A stretch of 64,000 nucleotides of DNA from Afipia sp. (GTDB lineage: Bacteria; Pseudomonadota; Alphaproteobacteria; Rhizobiales; Xanthobacteraceae), in NCBI GenBank assembly GCA_024707075.1, contig JANQAK010000003.1:1922001-1986000 (forward strand), written 5' to 3'. The notes under the pieces were generated by a model. That model searched no databases, had not been told where the DNA came from, and saw nothing but the letters and a program-made list of their open reading frames with translations. This document shows, in pieces, positions 53,191 to 63,203 of this stretch (positions are counted from its first letter, which is position 1; each line of letters begins with the position of its first letter). The translations under genes and the position numbers were made by a program.

Positions 53191-56187
53191 TTGCGCTCGA
53201 TCAGAGGCTTCGCGCTGCCAGTGTTCCACATCCGAAGTTCGCTTCGTGTCGCAGCGCTTTCGTTCCTGCTGAGTTTGGTGTTGTTCGCCGCCGTGCAGCC
53301 CGCGCAGGCGCTCGACGCGATCAGCGTGCGCAGCGACGCGCCTGCGATCGATCTTACCGGCGTGCTCGAATTCCAGCGCAGCGACACCGACCGCATCCAG
53401 GTCTCCACCGCGCCCGGCACCGACGGCATCGTCCGCCGCATTGAAGTGCGCGCGCGCGAAGGCGGCCAGAACTGGATCGTGTTCGCGCTGACCAACAACA
53501 CCGACGACCAATTGGACCGCCTGATCGTGGTGCCGCATTATCGCATCGTGTCGTCGGGCCTGTTGTGGCCCGATCTCGGTCTCTCACGTATTGCGACCAT
53601 CACGCCGTCCACCGGCGACCGACCCGAACGTCAGGACAGCGCCACCGCCGATATCTTCCGCATCACGCTCGACCCCGGCGCGGTCATCACCTTCGTCGCC
53701 GAATTGCGCACCGACAAGATTCCGCAGCTCTATCTGTGGGAGCCGGAAGCCTACAAGGACAAGGTCAACTCATTCACGCTCTATCAGGGCATCGTCATCG
53801 GCATTTCCGGATTGCTGGCGCTGGTGCTGACCATCCTGTTCGTGGTCAAGGGCAGCATCATGTTCCCGGCGGCTGCGGCGCTGGCATGGGCGGTGCTGGT
53901 CTATATCGGCGTCGACTTCGGTTTCTGGGGCAAGGTGTTCGACATGTCGGCAGGCGCCGAGCGCATCTGGCGCGCGTCGGGCGAGGCCATGCTGGCCGCG
54001 ACACTGCTGGTGTTCCTGTTTGCCTATCTCAACCTGTCGCGATGGCATGTGCGCTACTCGCATATCACCATGGGCTGGCTGGTATTCCTCGGCGCGCTGG
54101 TGGCGCTGGCGCTGTTCGATCCCGAAGTGGCATCCGGCATCGCGCGCATCTCGCTGGCGCTGATCGCAGTGTTCGGTTTCGCGCTGATCGTCTATCTCTC
54201 CACCCACGGCTTCGACCGCGCCGTGCTGCTGATCCCGACCTGGTTCCTGCTGGTGGTCTGGGTGATCGCGGCGGGCATGACCATCGCCGGCGGCGTCACC
54301 AACGACATCGTCGGACCGGCGCTGCTCGGCGGCCTCGTGCTGATCGTGATGCTGATCGGATTCACGGTGATGCAGCACGCCTTCGCGGGCGGCGGCGCCA
54401 GCAACGGCATCGTCTCCGACGTCGAGCGCCGCGCGCTGGCGCTGACCGGCTCCGGCGACCTGATCTGGGATTGGGACGTCTCCGCCGACAAGGTTTTCAC
54501 CAGCCCTGAGACCGAGACGCTGCTGGGCCTGAAACGCGGCACGCTCGAAGGCCCCGCCGCCAAGTGGCTCGAAGTGCTGCATCCGCTCGATCAGGACCGT
54601 TTCCGCGCCGCGCTCGACAGCGTGCTGGACCAGCGGCGCGGCCGTCTGGTGCAGGACTTCCGGCTGCGCACGCCCGATGGACATTTCATGTGGTTCGCGC
54701 TCAAGGCGCGTCCCGTCGTCGGCTCCGACGGCGAAGTGTCCCGCGTGGTTGGCACGCTGACCGACGTGACCGAGACCAAGAATTCCGAAGAGCGGCTGCT
54801 GCACGATTCGGTGCATGACAATCTCACCGGCCTGCCCAACCGGCAACTCTTCATCGACCGCCTCACCGCCGTCTCGACCTTCGCCAAGACCACGCCGAAC
54901 CTGCGGCCCACGGTGATGGTGATCGACCTCGACCGCTTCAAGCAGGTCAACGATTCCGTCGGCATCGCGGTCGGCGACTCGATCCTGCTGACGCTGGCGC
55001 GGCGGCTCGCCCGCATCCTCAAGCCGCAGGACACGCTGGCGCGCCTGGCCGGCGACCAGTTCGGCCTGATCCTGATCTCCGAGCATGAGCCCGCGCGGAT
55101 CACGGCCTTCGCGGAAACCATACGCAAGACCATCCGCGCGCCGATCGCGTTCGACGGCCGCGAGATATTCCTCACCGCCTCCATCGGCCTTGCGCTAAGC
55201 GATCCGCAGGTGCCGCTGACCGAGGAGATCATCAAGGACGCCGAGCTTGCGATGTATCATTCCAAGCGCATCGGCGGCGACCGCATCGACGTCTACAAGC
55301 CGGCCATGCGCGCGCGCAAGACCGACCGCCTCGCGCTGGAGGCCGAACTGCGCCGCGCCATCGAGCGCGAGGAAATCACCATCCTCTACCAGCCCATCGT
55401 GCGGCTGGAAGATCGCACCATCGCGGGCTTCGAGGCGCTGGCGCGCTGGGATCATCCCAAGCTCGGCCGCATGTCGCCAACGGAATTCATTTCCATCGCC
55501 GAAGAGATCGGCCTGATCGTCGAACTTGGCCTGTTCGTGATGGACACCACCGCCAAGCAGCTTGCCGTTTGGCAGCGCACGGTGCGCTCGCGCGAACCGA
55601 TCTTTGCCAGCGTCAACGTCTCCTCGCGCCAGTTGCTGCGCCACGACCTGATCCACGACGTGCGCGGCGTGATGTCACGCTCGGCGGTGGCGCGCGGCTC
55701 GCTCAAGCTGGAACTGACCGAATCCCTCGTGATGGAAAATCCCGAACACGCCGCGCAGATGCTGCACCGGATCAAGGAACTCGGCGTCGGCCTCTCGCTG
55801 GACGATTTCGGCACCGGCCACTCGTCGCTCGCCTACCTGCAACGTTTCCCGTTTGACACCATCAAGATCGACCAGTCCTTCGTGCGCACCACCAATCGCG
55901 GCGCGCGGCCGGTGCTGCTCAAGTCGATCGTGGCACTGGCGCATGATCTCGACATGGAAGTGGTCGCCGAAGGCGCGGAGACCGATTCCGACGCGGTCGA
56001 GCTGTTTCAACTGGGCTGCGAATATGCGCAGGGCTTCGCCTTCGGCGAGCCGATGGATGCCGACGCCACGCTGCGGCTCCTAACCGGCGAGCAGGTGCCG
56101 AAGCCACGCAACCGCCGGCAAAGCATCCGCAACATCACAACGCCGGCCGCCGCACCCGCCGCCGTGCCCGGATCGGAGACGGCTTAG
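53191..56187 (+). CDS. Membrane EAL phosphodiesterase with degenerate GGDEF domain
   Basis: A 998-residue c-di-GMP signalling protein. A signal peptide (SFLLSLVLFAAVQPAQALD) leads to a periplasmic sensor domain (~residues 42-190). Seven or more membrane helices (~195-400), a PAS domain (LIWDWDVSADKVFTSPETETLLGL) and a GGDEF domain follow. In the GGDEF domain the motif is replaced by LAGDQF, so cyclase activity is unlikely. The EAL domain is intact (GFEALARW, DDFGTGHSSLAYLQRFPFDTIKIDQSF). The N-terminal layout resembles 7TM-DISM sensor proteins. The start is the track start at 53191, a TTG by the base sequence, which is unusual; a later start is possible. Confidence 0.9.
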   Translation: MRSIRGFALPVFHIRSSLRVAALSFLLSLVLFAAVQPAQALDAISVRSDAPAIDLTGVLEFQRSDTDRIQVSTAPGTDGIVRRIEVRAREGGQNWIVFALTNNTDDQLDRLIVVPHYRIVSSGLLWPDLGLSRIATITPSTGDRPERQDSATADIFRITLDPGAVITFVAELRTDKIPQLYLWEPEAYKDKVNSFTLYQGIVIGISGLLALVLTILFVVKGSIMFPAAAALAWAVLVYIGVDFGFWGKVFDMSAGAERIWRASGEAMLAATLLVFLFAYLNLSRWHVRYSHITMGWLVFLGALVALALFDPEVASGIARISLALIAVFGFALIVYLSTHGFDRAVLLIPTWFLLVVWVIAAGMTIAGGVTNDIVGPALLGGLVLIVMLIGFTVMQHAFAGGGASNGIVSDVERRALALTGSGDLIWDWDVSADKVFTSPETETLLGLKRGTLEGPAAKWLEVLHPLDQDRFRAALDSVLDQRRGRLVQDFRLRTPDGHFMWFALKARPVVGSDGEVSRVVGTLTDVTETKNSEERLLHDSVHDNLTGLPNRQLFIDRLTAVSTFAKTTPNLRPTVMVIDLDRFKQVNDSVGIAVGDSILLTLARRLARILKPQDTLARLAGDQFGLILISEHEPARITAFAETIRKTIRAPIAFDGREIFLTASIGLALSDPQVPLTEEIIKDAELAMYHSKRIGGDRIDVYKPAMRARKTDRLALEAELRRAIEREEITILYQPIVRLEDRTIAGFEALARWDHPKLGRMSPTEFISIAEEIGLIVELGLFVMDTTAKQLAVWQRTVRSREPIFASVNVSSRQLLRHDLIHDVRGVMSRSAVARGSLKLELTESLVMENPEHAAQMLHRIKELGVGLSLDDFGTGHSSLAYLQRFPFDTIKIDQSFVRTTNRGARPVLLKSIVALAHDLDMEVVAEGAETDSDAVELFQLGCEYAQGFAFGEPMDADATLRLLTGEQVPKPRNRRQSIRNITTPAAAPAAVPGSETA

Positions 56188-56200
56188 CGCCGCCACGATC

Positions 56201-56348
56201 CCTCATCCTGAGGAGCGCGCCACGTAGCCAAGTTTACGCGGGCTATGCTTGCTATGGCGCGCGTCTCGAAGGATGAGGATGACCGGGACATCTCTCGACA
56301 TACACCTCATGGTTCGAGACGCGCGAAGACGCGCTCCTCACCATGAGG
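56201..56348. repeat. Dispersed palindromic repeat, family B (longest copy)
   Basis: CCTCATCCTGAGGAGCGCGCCA...TGGCGCGCGTCTCGAAGGATGAGG, then CCTCATGGTTCGAGACGCGCGAAGACGCGCTCCTCACCATGAGG. Two hairpins with long stems between convergent genes. Confidence 0.88.
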
Positions 56349-56380
56349 TTTCGATTGCTTGGATGTTAGCCGTCTGGAGT

Positions 56381-57031
56381 TTACGCGTGGCCGGCTTCGT
56401 TCGACAGCATCGCCAGATCGATGCCGATCTTGTCCAGCGCGCGCTGATATTTCTCATCGACATCGTCCCCGAAAATCAGATCGGGATCGGCGGGACAATG
56501 CAGCCAGCCGTTGTGCTGGATTTCGTTTTCCAGCTGCCCCGGCGCCCAGCCGGCATAGCCCAGCGCCAATATCGCGTGCTTGGGACCGGCGCCGGCGGCG
56601 ATGGCTTTCAGGATATCGAGCGTCGCGGTGAGGCAGATGCCGTCATCGATCGGCAGCGTGGCATCCTTGATGAAGAAATCGCTCGAATGCAGCACGAAGC
56701 CGCGGCCCGTATCCACCGGCCCGCCCTTCATGACCTTCATGTCTTCGGCGCTGCCGGGCAGCTTGATCTGCTCGGCCTTATTGATGATATCGAGTTGAAC
56801 CAGCAGTTGCGGGAAGTCGATGCTGCCGGCGGGGCGGTTGACGATGATGCCCATCGCGCCTTCGGACGAGTGGGCGCAGAGATAGATCACCGCGCGGGCG
56901 AAGCGCTCATCGTCCATGACCGGCATGGCGATCAGCAACTGGCCGTCGAGATAGCCGGCTCCGGGCGCCTCGCCTTCAGCCGCTCTCAGGCCCCCAGCGG
57001 ACTTCTCGGCTTTCTTGCGCGTGGCCTTCAT
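56381..57031 (-). CDS. YqgE/AlgH (UPF0301) family protein
   Basis: A 216-residue protein from ATG 57031 ([14 protein letters not shown]); the track start at 57037 is a TTG and not preferred. Family motifs: [52 protein letters not shown] and [18 protein letters not shown]. The molecular function is unsettled despite the old AlgH name. It is transcribed divergently from the DsbD-N protein gene. Confidence 0.93.
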   Translation of the reverse strand: MKATRKKAEKSAGGLRAAEGEAPGAGYLDGQLLIAMPVMDDERFARAVIYLCAHSSEGAMGIIVNRPAGSIDFPQLLVQLDIINKAEQIKLPGSAEDMKVMKGGPVDTGRGFVLHSSDFFIKDATLPIDDGICLTATLDILKAIAAGAGPKHAILALGYAGWAPGQLENEIQHNGWLHCPADPDLIFGDDVDEKYQRALDKIGIDLAMLSNEAGHA

Positions 57032-57187
57032 TCGCAAACGACTCTCGTCCTATTGTCCATCCTGATATTGGGCGCGGTTTCTGTCAATCAAGCGTCGCGG
57101 GTGCGACAAGCGGCGTTCGGTCGCGAAAAAGACCGGATCACAGGCAATTCAATGGTTCGCCGGGTCTTCGCCCTGTAAGGACGTCTG

Positions 57188-58039
57188 ATGACTTTGATTG
57201 TTCCCGTTCGCGCGGCCTCCGGCCTCGCCCTTGCTGCCGTTGCCTGCCTGCTCCCCGTCCATGCGCGCGCGCAGGACGCCTCGCCATGGATCAAGGATAC
57301 CTATTCGTCGGTCCGGCTGATTGCAGGCTCGCGCAGCGGCAACGTGCTGCTGGGCGGCATCGGCTTCCAGTTGCAGCCGGGCTGGAAAACCTACTGGCGC
57401 ACGCCGGGAGATTCCGGCGTGCCGCCGCGGATCGATTTTGCCAAATCCGAAAACGTCGATTCCGTCACCATCCTCTGGCCCGTGCCTACGAAGTTCGCAG
57501 ACGGCGCGGGCGGCACATCATTCGGGTACCAGAAGCAGGTGCTGCTGCCGCTGCGGATCGTCACAAAGAGTCCTGACAAGCCCGTGACGCTGCGCGCATC
57601 GATCAACTACGCGGTGTGCGAGAAGCTCTGCATCCCGGTCGAGGCCGAGGCCGAACTGGCATTCCGCAGCGTGGCCAGCACCGAAGACAATGCCATTGCC
57701 GCGGCGCTCGATACCGTGCCGAAGCCGGCGAAGATCGGCGACGCCACGCCGGTCGCCATCCGCGAGGTCCGGCGCGAGGACAAGCGCGTGCTGGTCGATA
57801 TCATCGCCCAGGACGACAAGGGCTCGCCGGGCAAGGAGGTCGAGCTGTTCGCAGAAGGGCCGACGCTGGAATGGGCGTTGCCGGTCCCGAAACTCGTCAA
57901 GCGCGAGCCCGGCGGCGTCCAGCGCTTCGCTTTCGACCTCGACGGCCTGCCGCCGGGCGCGACCGCCGAGGGGGCGGTCCTCAAACTGACAGTCGCAGGA
58001 TCGGGCAGCGCTTACGAAGTCACCACGAAACTGCCGTAG
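57188..58039 (+). CDS. Periplasmic DsbD N-terminal (DsbD-alpha-like) domain protein
   Basis: A 283-residue secreted protein with signal peptide ALAAVACLLPVHARAQD. One domain similar to the N-terminal immunoglobulin-like domain of the disulfide reductase DsbD follows: LLGGIGFQLQPGWKTYWRTPGDSGVPP, then YAVCEKLCIPVEAEAEL with the redox CxxxC pair. No membrane or thioredoxin domain is present, so it is a stand-alone version that may take electrons from a CcdA-like partner. The neighbouring peroxiredoxin suggests a redox context (inference). Confidence 0.88.
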   Translation: MTLIVPVRAASGLALAAVACLLPVHARAQDASPWIKDTYSSVRLIAGSRSGNVLLGGIGFQLQPGWKTYWRTPGDSGVPPRIDFAKSENVDSVTILWPVPTKFADGAGGTSFGYQKQVLLPLRIVTKSPDKPVTLRASINYAVCEKLCIPVEAEAELAFRSVASTEDNAIAAALDTVPKPAKIGDATPVAIREVRREDKRVLVDIIAQDDKGSPGKEVELFAEGPTLEWALPVPKLVKREPGGVQRFAFDLDGLPPGATAEGAVLKLTVAGSGSAYEVTTKLP

Positions 58040-58172
58040 GAGGAGAACACTGGATCGCACCGCAGCACGCAGGTCTGCCTGTCGGCCAACGGCGTCATTC
58101 CATCGCAAAACCCGTTCCCATTTTCGCTGAAGACGCGCTAAGACAGCCCCATTGATCCCACGGAGAATAAAA

Positions 58173-58658
58173 ATGACCATCAAAGTTGGCGACAAGCTGC
58201 CCGCGGCCCAGTTTCGCGTGATGACCGCGGACGGCGTGCAGGTGAAGACCACCGACGATATTTTCAAGGGCAAGAAGGTCGCGCTGTTCGCTGTGCCGGG
58301 CGCCTACACCGGCACCTGCCACAAGATGCACATGCCGAGCATTTTCCTGAACGCCTATGCGCTCAAGGACAAGGGCATCGACACCATCGCCGTGGTGTCG
58401 GTGAACGATGCCTTCGTGATGAGCGCCTGGAAGCGCGACACCGACCAGCGCGACGAGGCGATTTTCCTCGCCGACGGCAACGCGGATTTCACCAAGGCGA
58501 TCGGCCTCGAAATGGACGCCTCCGGCAACGGCCTCGGCATCCGCTCGAAGCGCTACTCGATGCTGGTGGACGACGGCACGGTGAAGCTGCTCAATCTCGA
58601 AGCGGTGCCGAGCAAGGTCGAAGTCTCCGGCGGCGATACGCTGCTGTCGCAGCTTTGA
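58173..58658 (+). CDS. Peroxiredoxin, Prx5/AhpC-TSA type
   Basis: A 161-residue thiol peroxidase from ATG 58173 (MTIKVGDKLPAAQFRVMT), with GGAG at good distance. The active-site motif FAVPGAYTGTCHKMHMPSI has the PxxxTxxC peroxidatic cysteine. WKRDTDQRDEAIFLADGNADFTKAIGLEMD is typical of atypical Prx5 enzymes. It follows the DsbD-N gene at about 130 bp. The track start 7 residues earlier is not preferred. Confidence 0.94.
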   Translation: MTIKVGDKLPAAQFRVMTADGVQVKTTDDIFKGKKVALFAVPGAYTGTCHKMHMPSIFLNAYALKDKGIDTIAVVSVNDAFVMSAWKRDTDQRDEAIFLADGNADFTKAIGLEMDASGNGLGIRSKRYSMLVDDGTVKLLNLEAVPSKVEVSGGDTLLSQL

Positions 58659-58681
58659 TCCTGACACACACGGCCTTGATC

Positions 58682-58796
58682 CGTCATCCTGAGGCGCTGT
58701 CGCGAAGGGACAGCCTCGAAGGGTGACGGATCGCTCCAAATCATCGACGTCATCCTTCGAGGCTCGCCGCAAGCGGCTCGCACCTCAGGATGACGA
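58682..58796. repeat. Dispersed palindromic repeat, family B variant
   Basis: CCGTCATCCTGAGGCGCTGTC...GACAGCCTCGAAGGGTGACGG, then CGTCATCCTTCGAGGCTCGCCGCAAGCGGCTCGCACCTCAGGATGACG. Two hairpins between convergent genes, ending 6 bp before the rnhA stop. Confidence 0.85.
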
Positions 58797-58802
58797 ACTA
58801 AC

Positions 58803-59252
58803 TTACCGATTTTCCGCCAGTCCATCGCGCGCGAGCTGATCGGCGCGCTCGTTCTCGGCGTGGCCGGTATGGCCCTTGATCCAGTGCCAGCGAATATGAT
58901 GCGTCTTGAGCGCCGCATCGAGCCGCTGCCAGAGATCGGCATTCTTCACCGGCTTCTTGTCGGCGGTGCGCCAGCCGTTCTTCTTCCAGTTGTGAATCCA
59001 GCTCGTGATGCCCTGACGGACATACTGGCTGTCGGTGGTGAGATCGACCGAGGCCGGTTTCTTCAGGGCTTCCAGCGCCGAGATCGCCGCCATCAGTTCC
59101 ATGCGGTTGTTGGTCGATGGATTCTCGCCGCCCTTCAGTTCCTTCTCGAGATCGCCAGATCTGAGGATCGCGCCCCAGCCGCCCGGCCCCGGATTTCCGG
59201 AGCACGCGCCGTCGGTGAAGATCGTCACATGCGGAAGTTTTTCGGCGCTCAC
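58803..59252 (-). CDS. rnhA: Ribonuclease HI
   Basis: Degrades RNA in RNA-DNA hybrids. From GTG 59252 ([30 protein letters not shown]) it has 149 residues. The four acidic catalytic residues are in [30 protein letters not shown] and [11 protein letters not shown]. The GTG overlaps the thrB stop as GTGA, so translation is coupled. The track extends 95 residues further through thrB in another frame and is not real. Confidence 0.95.
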   Translation of the reverse strand: MSAEKLPHVTIFTDGACSGNPGPGGWGAILRSGDLEKELKGGENPSTNNRMELMAAISALEALKKPASVDLTTDSQYVRQGITSWIHNWKKNGWRTADKKPVKNADLWQRLDAALKTHHIRWHWIKGHTGHAENERADQLARDGLAENR

Positions 59253-60229
59253 GCGGCGAATCCTGAATCTTCGATGCCGTAATCGCGGATGCTTTTCACG
59301 CTCTGATGGAAGCGCAGTTTGCGGACATATTCGAGCGGGTCCTTTGGCTTCACAAGTGCGCCCGGCGGCACGTTGAGCCAGTCCACCAGCCGCGTCAGCA
59401 GGAAGCGGATCGCCGCTCCCCGCGCCAGCAACGGAAACGCCTGCTGCTCGGCGGCGGAGAGTTTGCGCTCGCGGGCATAGGCGCCGAGGAACGCCCGCGC
59501 CTTGGTCACGTTGAACGAGTGATCGATCTCGAAACACCAGGCATTGAGGCAGATCGCGACGTCATAGGCGAGCATATCGTTGCAGGCGAAATAGAAATCG
59601 ATCAGTCCCGACAGCTTGTCGCCGAGGAACAGCGCGTTATCCGGAAACAGGTCGGCATGGATCACGCCTTGCGGCAGATTGTCCGGCCAGTGCTGTTCGA
59701 GATGGGTGAGTTCCGCGCTCAGCAAGTCGCGCAGTCCATGCTGCACGCTGTCGGCGCGCGCCGCGGCCTGATCGAACAGCGGACGCCAGCCGTTCACCGA
59801 CAGCGCATTGGGGCGCGACATGGAAAAATCCGCGCCAGCCAGATGCATCTTCGCCAGTGCTTCGCCGACGGCGGCGCAATGCGCGGCGCTCGGCCGGCGC
59901 GGCCAGACCCCTTCAAGAAAATCGATGATCGCGGCGGGCCGTCCCGCCAGCGTGCCCAGCGCCTCACCGCTTTTGTTCACGACCGGCTGCGGACAGGTGA
60001 TGCCGTGTCTGGCCAGATGCGCCATCAGCCCGAGGAAGAACGGTAGATCCTTCACCGCAACGCGCTTCTCGTACAGCGTCAGGAAGAAATAGCCCTTGCT
60101 GGTGTGCAGCAGATAGTTGGAATTCTCCACGCCCTCCGCAATGCCCTTGTAGGACAGCAGGTCGCCTATACCGTAGGTGGAGAGAAAATCCGCGAGTTCT
60201 TCGGCGGTGACGTCGGTATAAACCGCCAT
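59249..60229 (-). CDS. thrB: Homoserine kinase (ThrB, APH-fold type)
   Basis: Phosphorylates homoserine in threonine synthesis. The 326 residues show the aminoglycoside-phosphotransferase-like fold used by alphaproteobacterial Thr[42 protein letters not shown], catalytic loop [31 protein letters not shown]. Gene order ispH-thrB-rnhA is conserved in Rhizobiales. Confidence 0.94.
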   Translation of the reverse strand: MAVYTDVTAEELADFLSTYGIGDLLSYKGIAEGVENSNYLLHTSKGYFFLTLYEKRVAVKDLPFFLGLMAHLARHGITCPQPVVNKSGEALGTLAGRPAAIIDFLEGVWPRRPSAAHCAAVGEALAKMHLAGADFSMSRPNALSVNGWRPLFDQAAARADSVQHGLRDLLSAELTHLEQHWPDNLPQGVIHADLFPDNALFLGDKLSGLIDFYFACNDMLAYDVAICLNAWCFEIDHSFNVTKARAFLGAYARERKLSAAEQQAFPLLARGAAIRFLLTRLVDWLNVPPGALVKPKDPLEYVRKLRFHQSVKSIRDYGIEDSGFAA

Positions 60230-60237
60230 ATCGAAAA

Positions 60238-61209
60238 CTACTCCGCCGCGTCGTTCCGCAGCGGCCGAGGCAGCGGGAAGAATTCGTTTTCCTGCGCAGC
60301 AGACACCGTCTCGACGCTCAGCTTGTAGTGAGCGGCGAACGCATCCATGATTTCCTCGACGATGACTTCCGGCGCGGATGCGCCCGCCGTGATGCCGAGC
60401 GTCTTGATGCCCTCGAACTTCGACCAGTCGAGCTCGGAGGCGCGCTGCACCAGCACCGACACCTTGCAGCCTTCACGCTCGGCGACTTCGCGCAGGCGCT
60501 GCGAGTTCGACGAGTTCGGCGAGCCGACGACGATCATGGCTTCGACCTGAGGCGCGACCTTCTTCACCGCGAGCTGGCGGTTGGTGGTCGCGTAGCAGAT
60601 GTCTTCCTTGTGCGGACCGTCGATATCCGGGAAGCGCTCCTTGAGCACCGCGACGATTTCCTTGGTGTCGTCGATCGACAGCGTGGTCTGCGTCACGAAG
60701 GCGAGCTTGGAGGCGTCCTTGGGCTGGAACGAACGTGCCGCGTCCATGGTCTCGATCAGCACCACAGCGCCCTTCGGCAACTGGCCGAGGGTGCCCACCA
60801 CTTCCGGGTGGCCGGCATGACCGATCAGGATGATCTCCCGGCCGCGCTTGAAATGGATCGCCGCCTCGCGGTGAACCTTGGTCACCAGCGGACAGGTCGC
60901 GTCCAAAGTGAAGAAATTGCGTTTGTCGGCTTCGTTCGGGATCGCCTTCGGCACGCCGTGGGCGGAAAACACCACCGGCGCGTCGGTCTGGGGAATCTCG
61001 TTGAGTTCCGCGACGAAAATCGCGCCTTTTTCGCGCAGGCTTTCCACAACATAGCGATTATGCACGATTTCGTGACGGACATAGACCGGCGCGCCATAGA
61101 GTTTCAGCGCGCGCTCCACCGTGTCGATGGCTCGCACCACACCGGCGCAGAAGCCCCGGGGGGAACAAAGCACGACCGATAGCAGCGGTTTTTGAGCTTC
61201 AGAGGTCAT
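60238..61209 (-). CDS. ispH: 4-hydroxy-3-methylbut-2-enyl diphosphate reductase IspH
   Basis: Last enzyme of the MEP isoprenoid pathway, an oxygen-sensitive 4Fe-4S protein. Three cluster cysteines lie in [26 protein letters not shown] and [11 protein letters not shown]. The 323 residues also hold [16 protein letters not shown]. Start ATG 61209. It leads the ispH-thrB-rnhA operon and diverges from trcR. Confidence 0.96.
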   Translation of the reverse strand: MTSEAQKPLLSVVLCSPRGFCAGVVRAIDTVERALKLYGAPVYVRHEIVHNRYVVESLREKGAIFVAELNEIPQTDAPVVFSAHGVPKAIPNEADKRNFFTLDATCPLVTKVHREAAIHFKRGREIILIGHAGHPEVVGTLGQLPKGAVVLIETMDAARSFQPKDASKLAFVTQTTLSIDDTKEIVAVLKERFPDIDGPHKEDICYATTNRQLAVKKVAPQVEAMIVVGSPNSSNSQRLREVAEREGCKVSVLVQRASELDWSKFEGIKTLGITAGASAPEVIVEEIMDAFAAHYKLSVETVSAAQENEFFPLPRPLRNDAAE

Positions 61210-61403
61210 TTTAAGCCGGAATCAAGCATTTGAGGCCAATAAAAGGGGACTTGGGGCCGCCTCCCCCGTTCTGTCAAGGGCGATCCAAACCATTGCACCG
61301 TCCGCCCCCGACGGACTATATAGGGACGAATTCCCGTCATCACCGATGACCAGACGGCTTTACCCCCAAAAATCTGGCGGGCGAAGCGCAAAGGAGATTT
61401 GCC

Positions 61404-62102
61404 ATGAGCAATGCACCGCTGATGCCGAAGGCGACGGCCGTGTGGCTGGTTGATAACACCGCCCTGACGTTCGACCAGGTGGCCGAGTTCACCAAGATGC
61501 ACCCGCTTGAAATCCGCGCCATCGCCGACGGCGACGCCGCGCAGGGCATCAAGGGCATGGACCCGATTTCGACCGGCCAGCTCACCCGCGAGGAAATCGA
61601 GAAGGGCGAAGCCGACCCGGATTATCGCCTGAAACTCGGCGAATCCAAGGTGATCCTGCCACAGGCGGCGAAGAAGAAGGGTCCGCGCTACACGCCGGTG
61701 TCGCGCCGCCACGAACGGCCGAGCGCGATCCTGTGGCTGGTGCGCAATCATCCTGAACTTAAAGACAGCCAGATCATGCGCCTCGTCGGCACCACCAAGA
61801 CGACGATCGCCAGCGTCCGCGACCGCACCCACTGGAACGCCTCGACCCTGACGCCGATGGACCCGGTGACGCTCGGCCTGTGCTCGCAGATCGAACTCGA
61901 TTTCGAGGTGCAGCGCGCGGCCAAGGAAAAGCCGGCCGCCCAGCAATACGGCGGCGCGACGCTGCTGCCGGCGTCGGAGACCACGCGCAAGGACGCCGAG
62001 CACGAGATCGCGACCACCACGGAAAAGCAGCGCGACGACATGAATGTCGACGCCGTGTTCGCCAAGCTGAAGACCATCGGCGGCAAGAAGGCCGAGGACT
62101 AA
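61404..62102 (+). CDS. trcR: Cell cycle transcriptional regulator TrcR (DUF1013 family)
   Basis: A 232-residue protein highly conserved in alphaproteobacteria. MPKATAVWLVDNTALTFDQVAEFTKMHPLEIRAIADGD includes a helix-turn-helix-like first part. GPRYTPVSRRHERPSAILWLVRNHPELKDSQIMRLVGTTKTTIASVRDRTHWN is a second helix-turn-helix-like block. The name TrcR is the one used for DUF1013 proteins; the regulon is not known to me. AAAGGAG lies before the ATG, and a terminator follows. Confidence 0.92.
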   Translation: MSNAPLMPKATAVWLVDNTALTFDQVAEFTKMHPLEIRAIADGDAAQGIKGMDPISTGQLTREEIEKGEADPDYRLKLGESKVILPQAAKKKGPRYTPVSRRHERPSAILWLVRNHPELKDSQIMRLVGTTKTTIASVRDRTHWNASTLTPMDPVTLGLCSQIELDFEVQRAAKEKPAAQQYGGATLLPASETTRKDAEHEIATTTEKQRDDMNVDAVFAKLKTIGGKKAED

Positions 62103-62136
62103 GCGTCACTGCCGCTCCCGGCAGGCTCGCCATGAC

Positions 62137-62163
62137 AAAGGCCGCGCTTCGGGCGCGGCCTTT
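62137..62163. terminator. Bidirectional terminator between trcR and ompW
   Basis: AAAGGCCGCGC pairs with GCGCGGCCTTT around TTCGG. It lies between two convergent genes, 35 bp past trcR and 30 bp past ompW, so it can serve both, although the U-tail is short. Confidence 0.8.
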
Positions 62164-62192
62164 CCATTTCTGCGAGCCTGTTTCTGCAAGCC

Positions 62193-62903
62193 TCAGAACT
62201 TGTAGGTGATGCCGGTGCCGACCAGCCACGGATCGAGATTGACCTTGCCGGAAACCGGCGTGACGCCGTTGAGAGTGCCGTCCCAGTTCGGACGCAGCCA
62301 GATTTTCTTGACGTCGACGTTCCATCCCCAGTGCTTGTCGATCATGTAGTCGAAACCGAACTGCGCGACAGGAGCGAAACTGTCTTTCAGGTGGCTGTTC
62401 GTCACCGCCACGCCAGCGCCGTTCGCGACATTGCCTGCGGACTGGCTGAAGAAGAACGTGTAGTTCACGCCGCCGCCGATATACGGCTTGAAGGCGCCGA
62501 ACTCGGTGAAGTGATACTGCAAGGTCAGGGTCGGCGGCAGCAGCCACGCCTTGCCGACATCAAGGCCATTCGTGGCCGGAACGCCTGTTCCCGTGACATG
62601 ATGCTTGGTCACACCGAGGATCAGTTCCGCCGCGATGTTCCTGGTGAAGAAATAGGAGATGTCGAGTTCGGGCACGACCGTATCGGATGTGCTCAACCCC
62701 GATCCCGGCACCTGATCCACGTGTCCGGAATTATCGGTGATCACGCCCAGCGCACGCAGGCGGATCATCCACGGATTCCACGGCTCGTACACCGGTGCTT
62801 TATAGACAGGCGCGGCGGGAAGATCGGCAGCCTGCGCCGACATTGCGCCCCCGGCAAGTGCAGCCGCCACTGCCAGCGACGACACGGCAAGAAATTTCTT
62901 CAT
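62193..62903 (-). CDS. OmpW family outer-membrane protein
   Basis: Small eight-stranded beta-barrel. From ATG 62903 (MKKFLAVSSLAVAAALAGGAMSAQAADLP) it has a signal peptide. WMIRLRALGVITDNSG, VVPELDISYFFTRNIAAELILGVTKHHV, LPPTLTLQYHFTEFGAFKPYIGGGVNYTFFF and the final Phe of GITYKF are typical of OmpW. GGGGTC lies upstream of the chosen ATG. A TTGAT-GTGA-GTCAA site about 80 bp upstream looks like an FNR/FixK box. OmpW in enterics is under oxygen control, so this is plausible. Confidence 0.92.
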   Translation of the reverse strand: MKKFLAVSSLAVAAALAGGAMSAQAADLPAAPVYKAPVYEPWNPWMIRLRALGVITDNSGHVDQVPGSGLSTSDTVVPELDISYFFTRNIAAELILGVTKHHVTGTGVPATNGLDVGKAWLLPPTLTLQYHFTEFGAFKPYIGGGVNYTFFFSQSAGNVANGAGVAVTNSHLKDSFAPVAQFGFDYMIDKHWGWNVDVKKIWLRPNWDGTLNGVTPVSGKVNLDPWLVGTGITYKF

Positions 62904-62981
62904 GATAGACCCCATAAGCGATCGTCAGCGAACCCATCGGCTGACGATGTCCATAGGCAACAACGCGAAGTCCGATTCTGT

Positions 62982-62995
62982 TTGATGTGAGTCAA
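62982..62995. promoter_or_regulatory. Candidate FNR/FixK-type box upstream of ompW
   Basis: TTGATGTGAGTCAA fits the TTGA(T/C)-N4-(G/A)TCAA consensus of Crp/Fnr-family FixK/FnrN regulators. It is centred about 86 bp before the ompW start codon. Binding is inferred. Confidence 0.55.
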
Positions 62996-63203
62996 ATCTC
63001 GGAGGGGCGGAAGCGCGATTGGCCGTCACCGTGACACCGAAGACACTGCAACATTTTTCGCGGCTCTCCCGGGATCAGTCTTCCGATCGCGGTCGCGTCC
63101 CGGCCATCACAAGGCAGGCGATTGCCCTCGCCAGGGTCACCTTGACGCCCGAAGAGGGGGGGGCGCGATAGCTTTGGCGGACACGCTGCACTATAGTGCG
63201 CGG

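Noticed and set aside
53770-55086. 438-aa minus-strand ORF opposite the EAL protein
   Set aside because: Shadow frame; Gln/Glu/Arg/His-rich and without any family resemblance.
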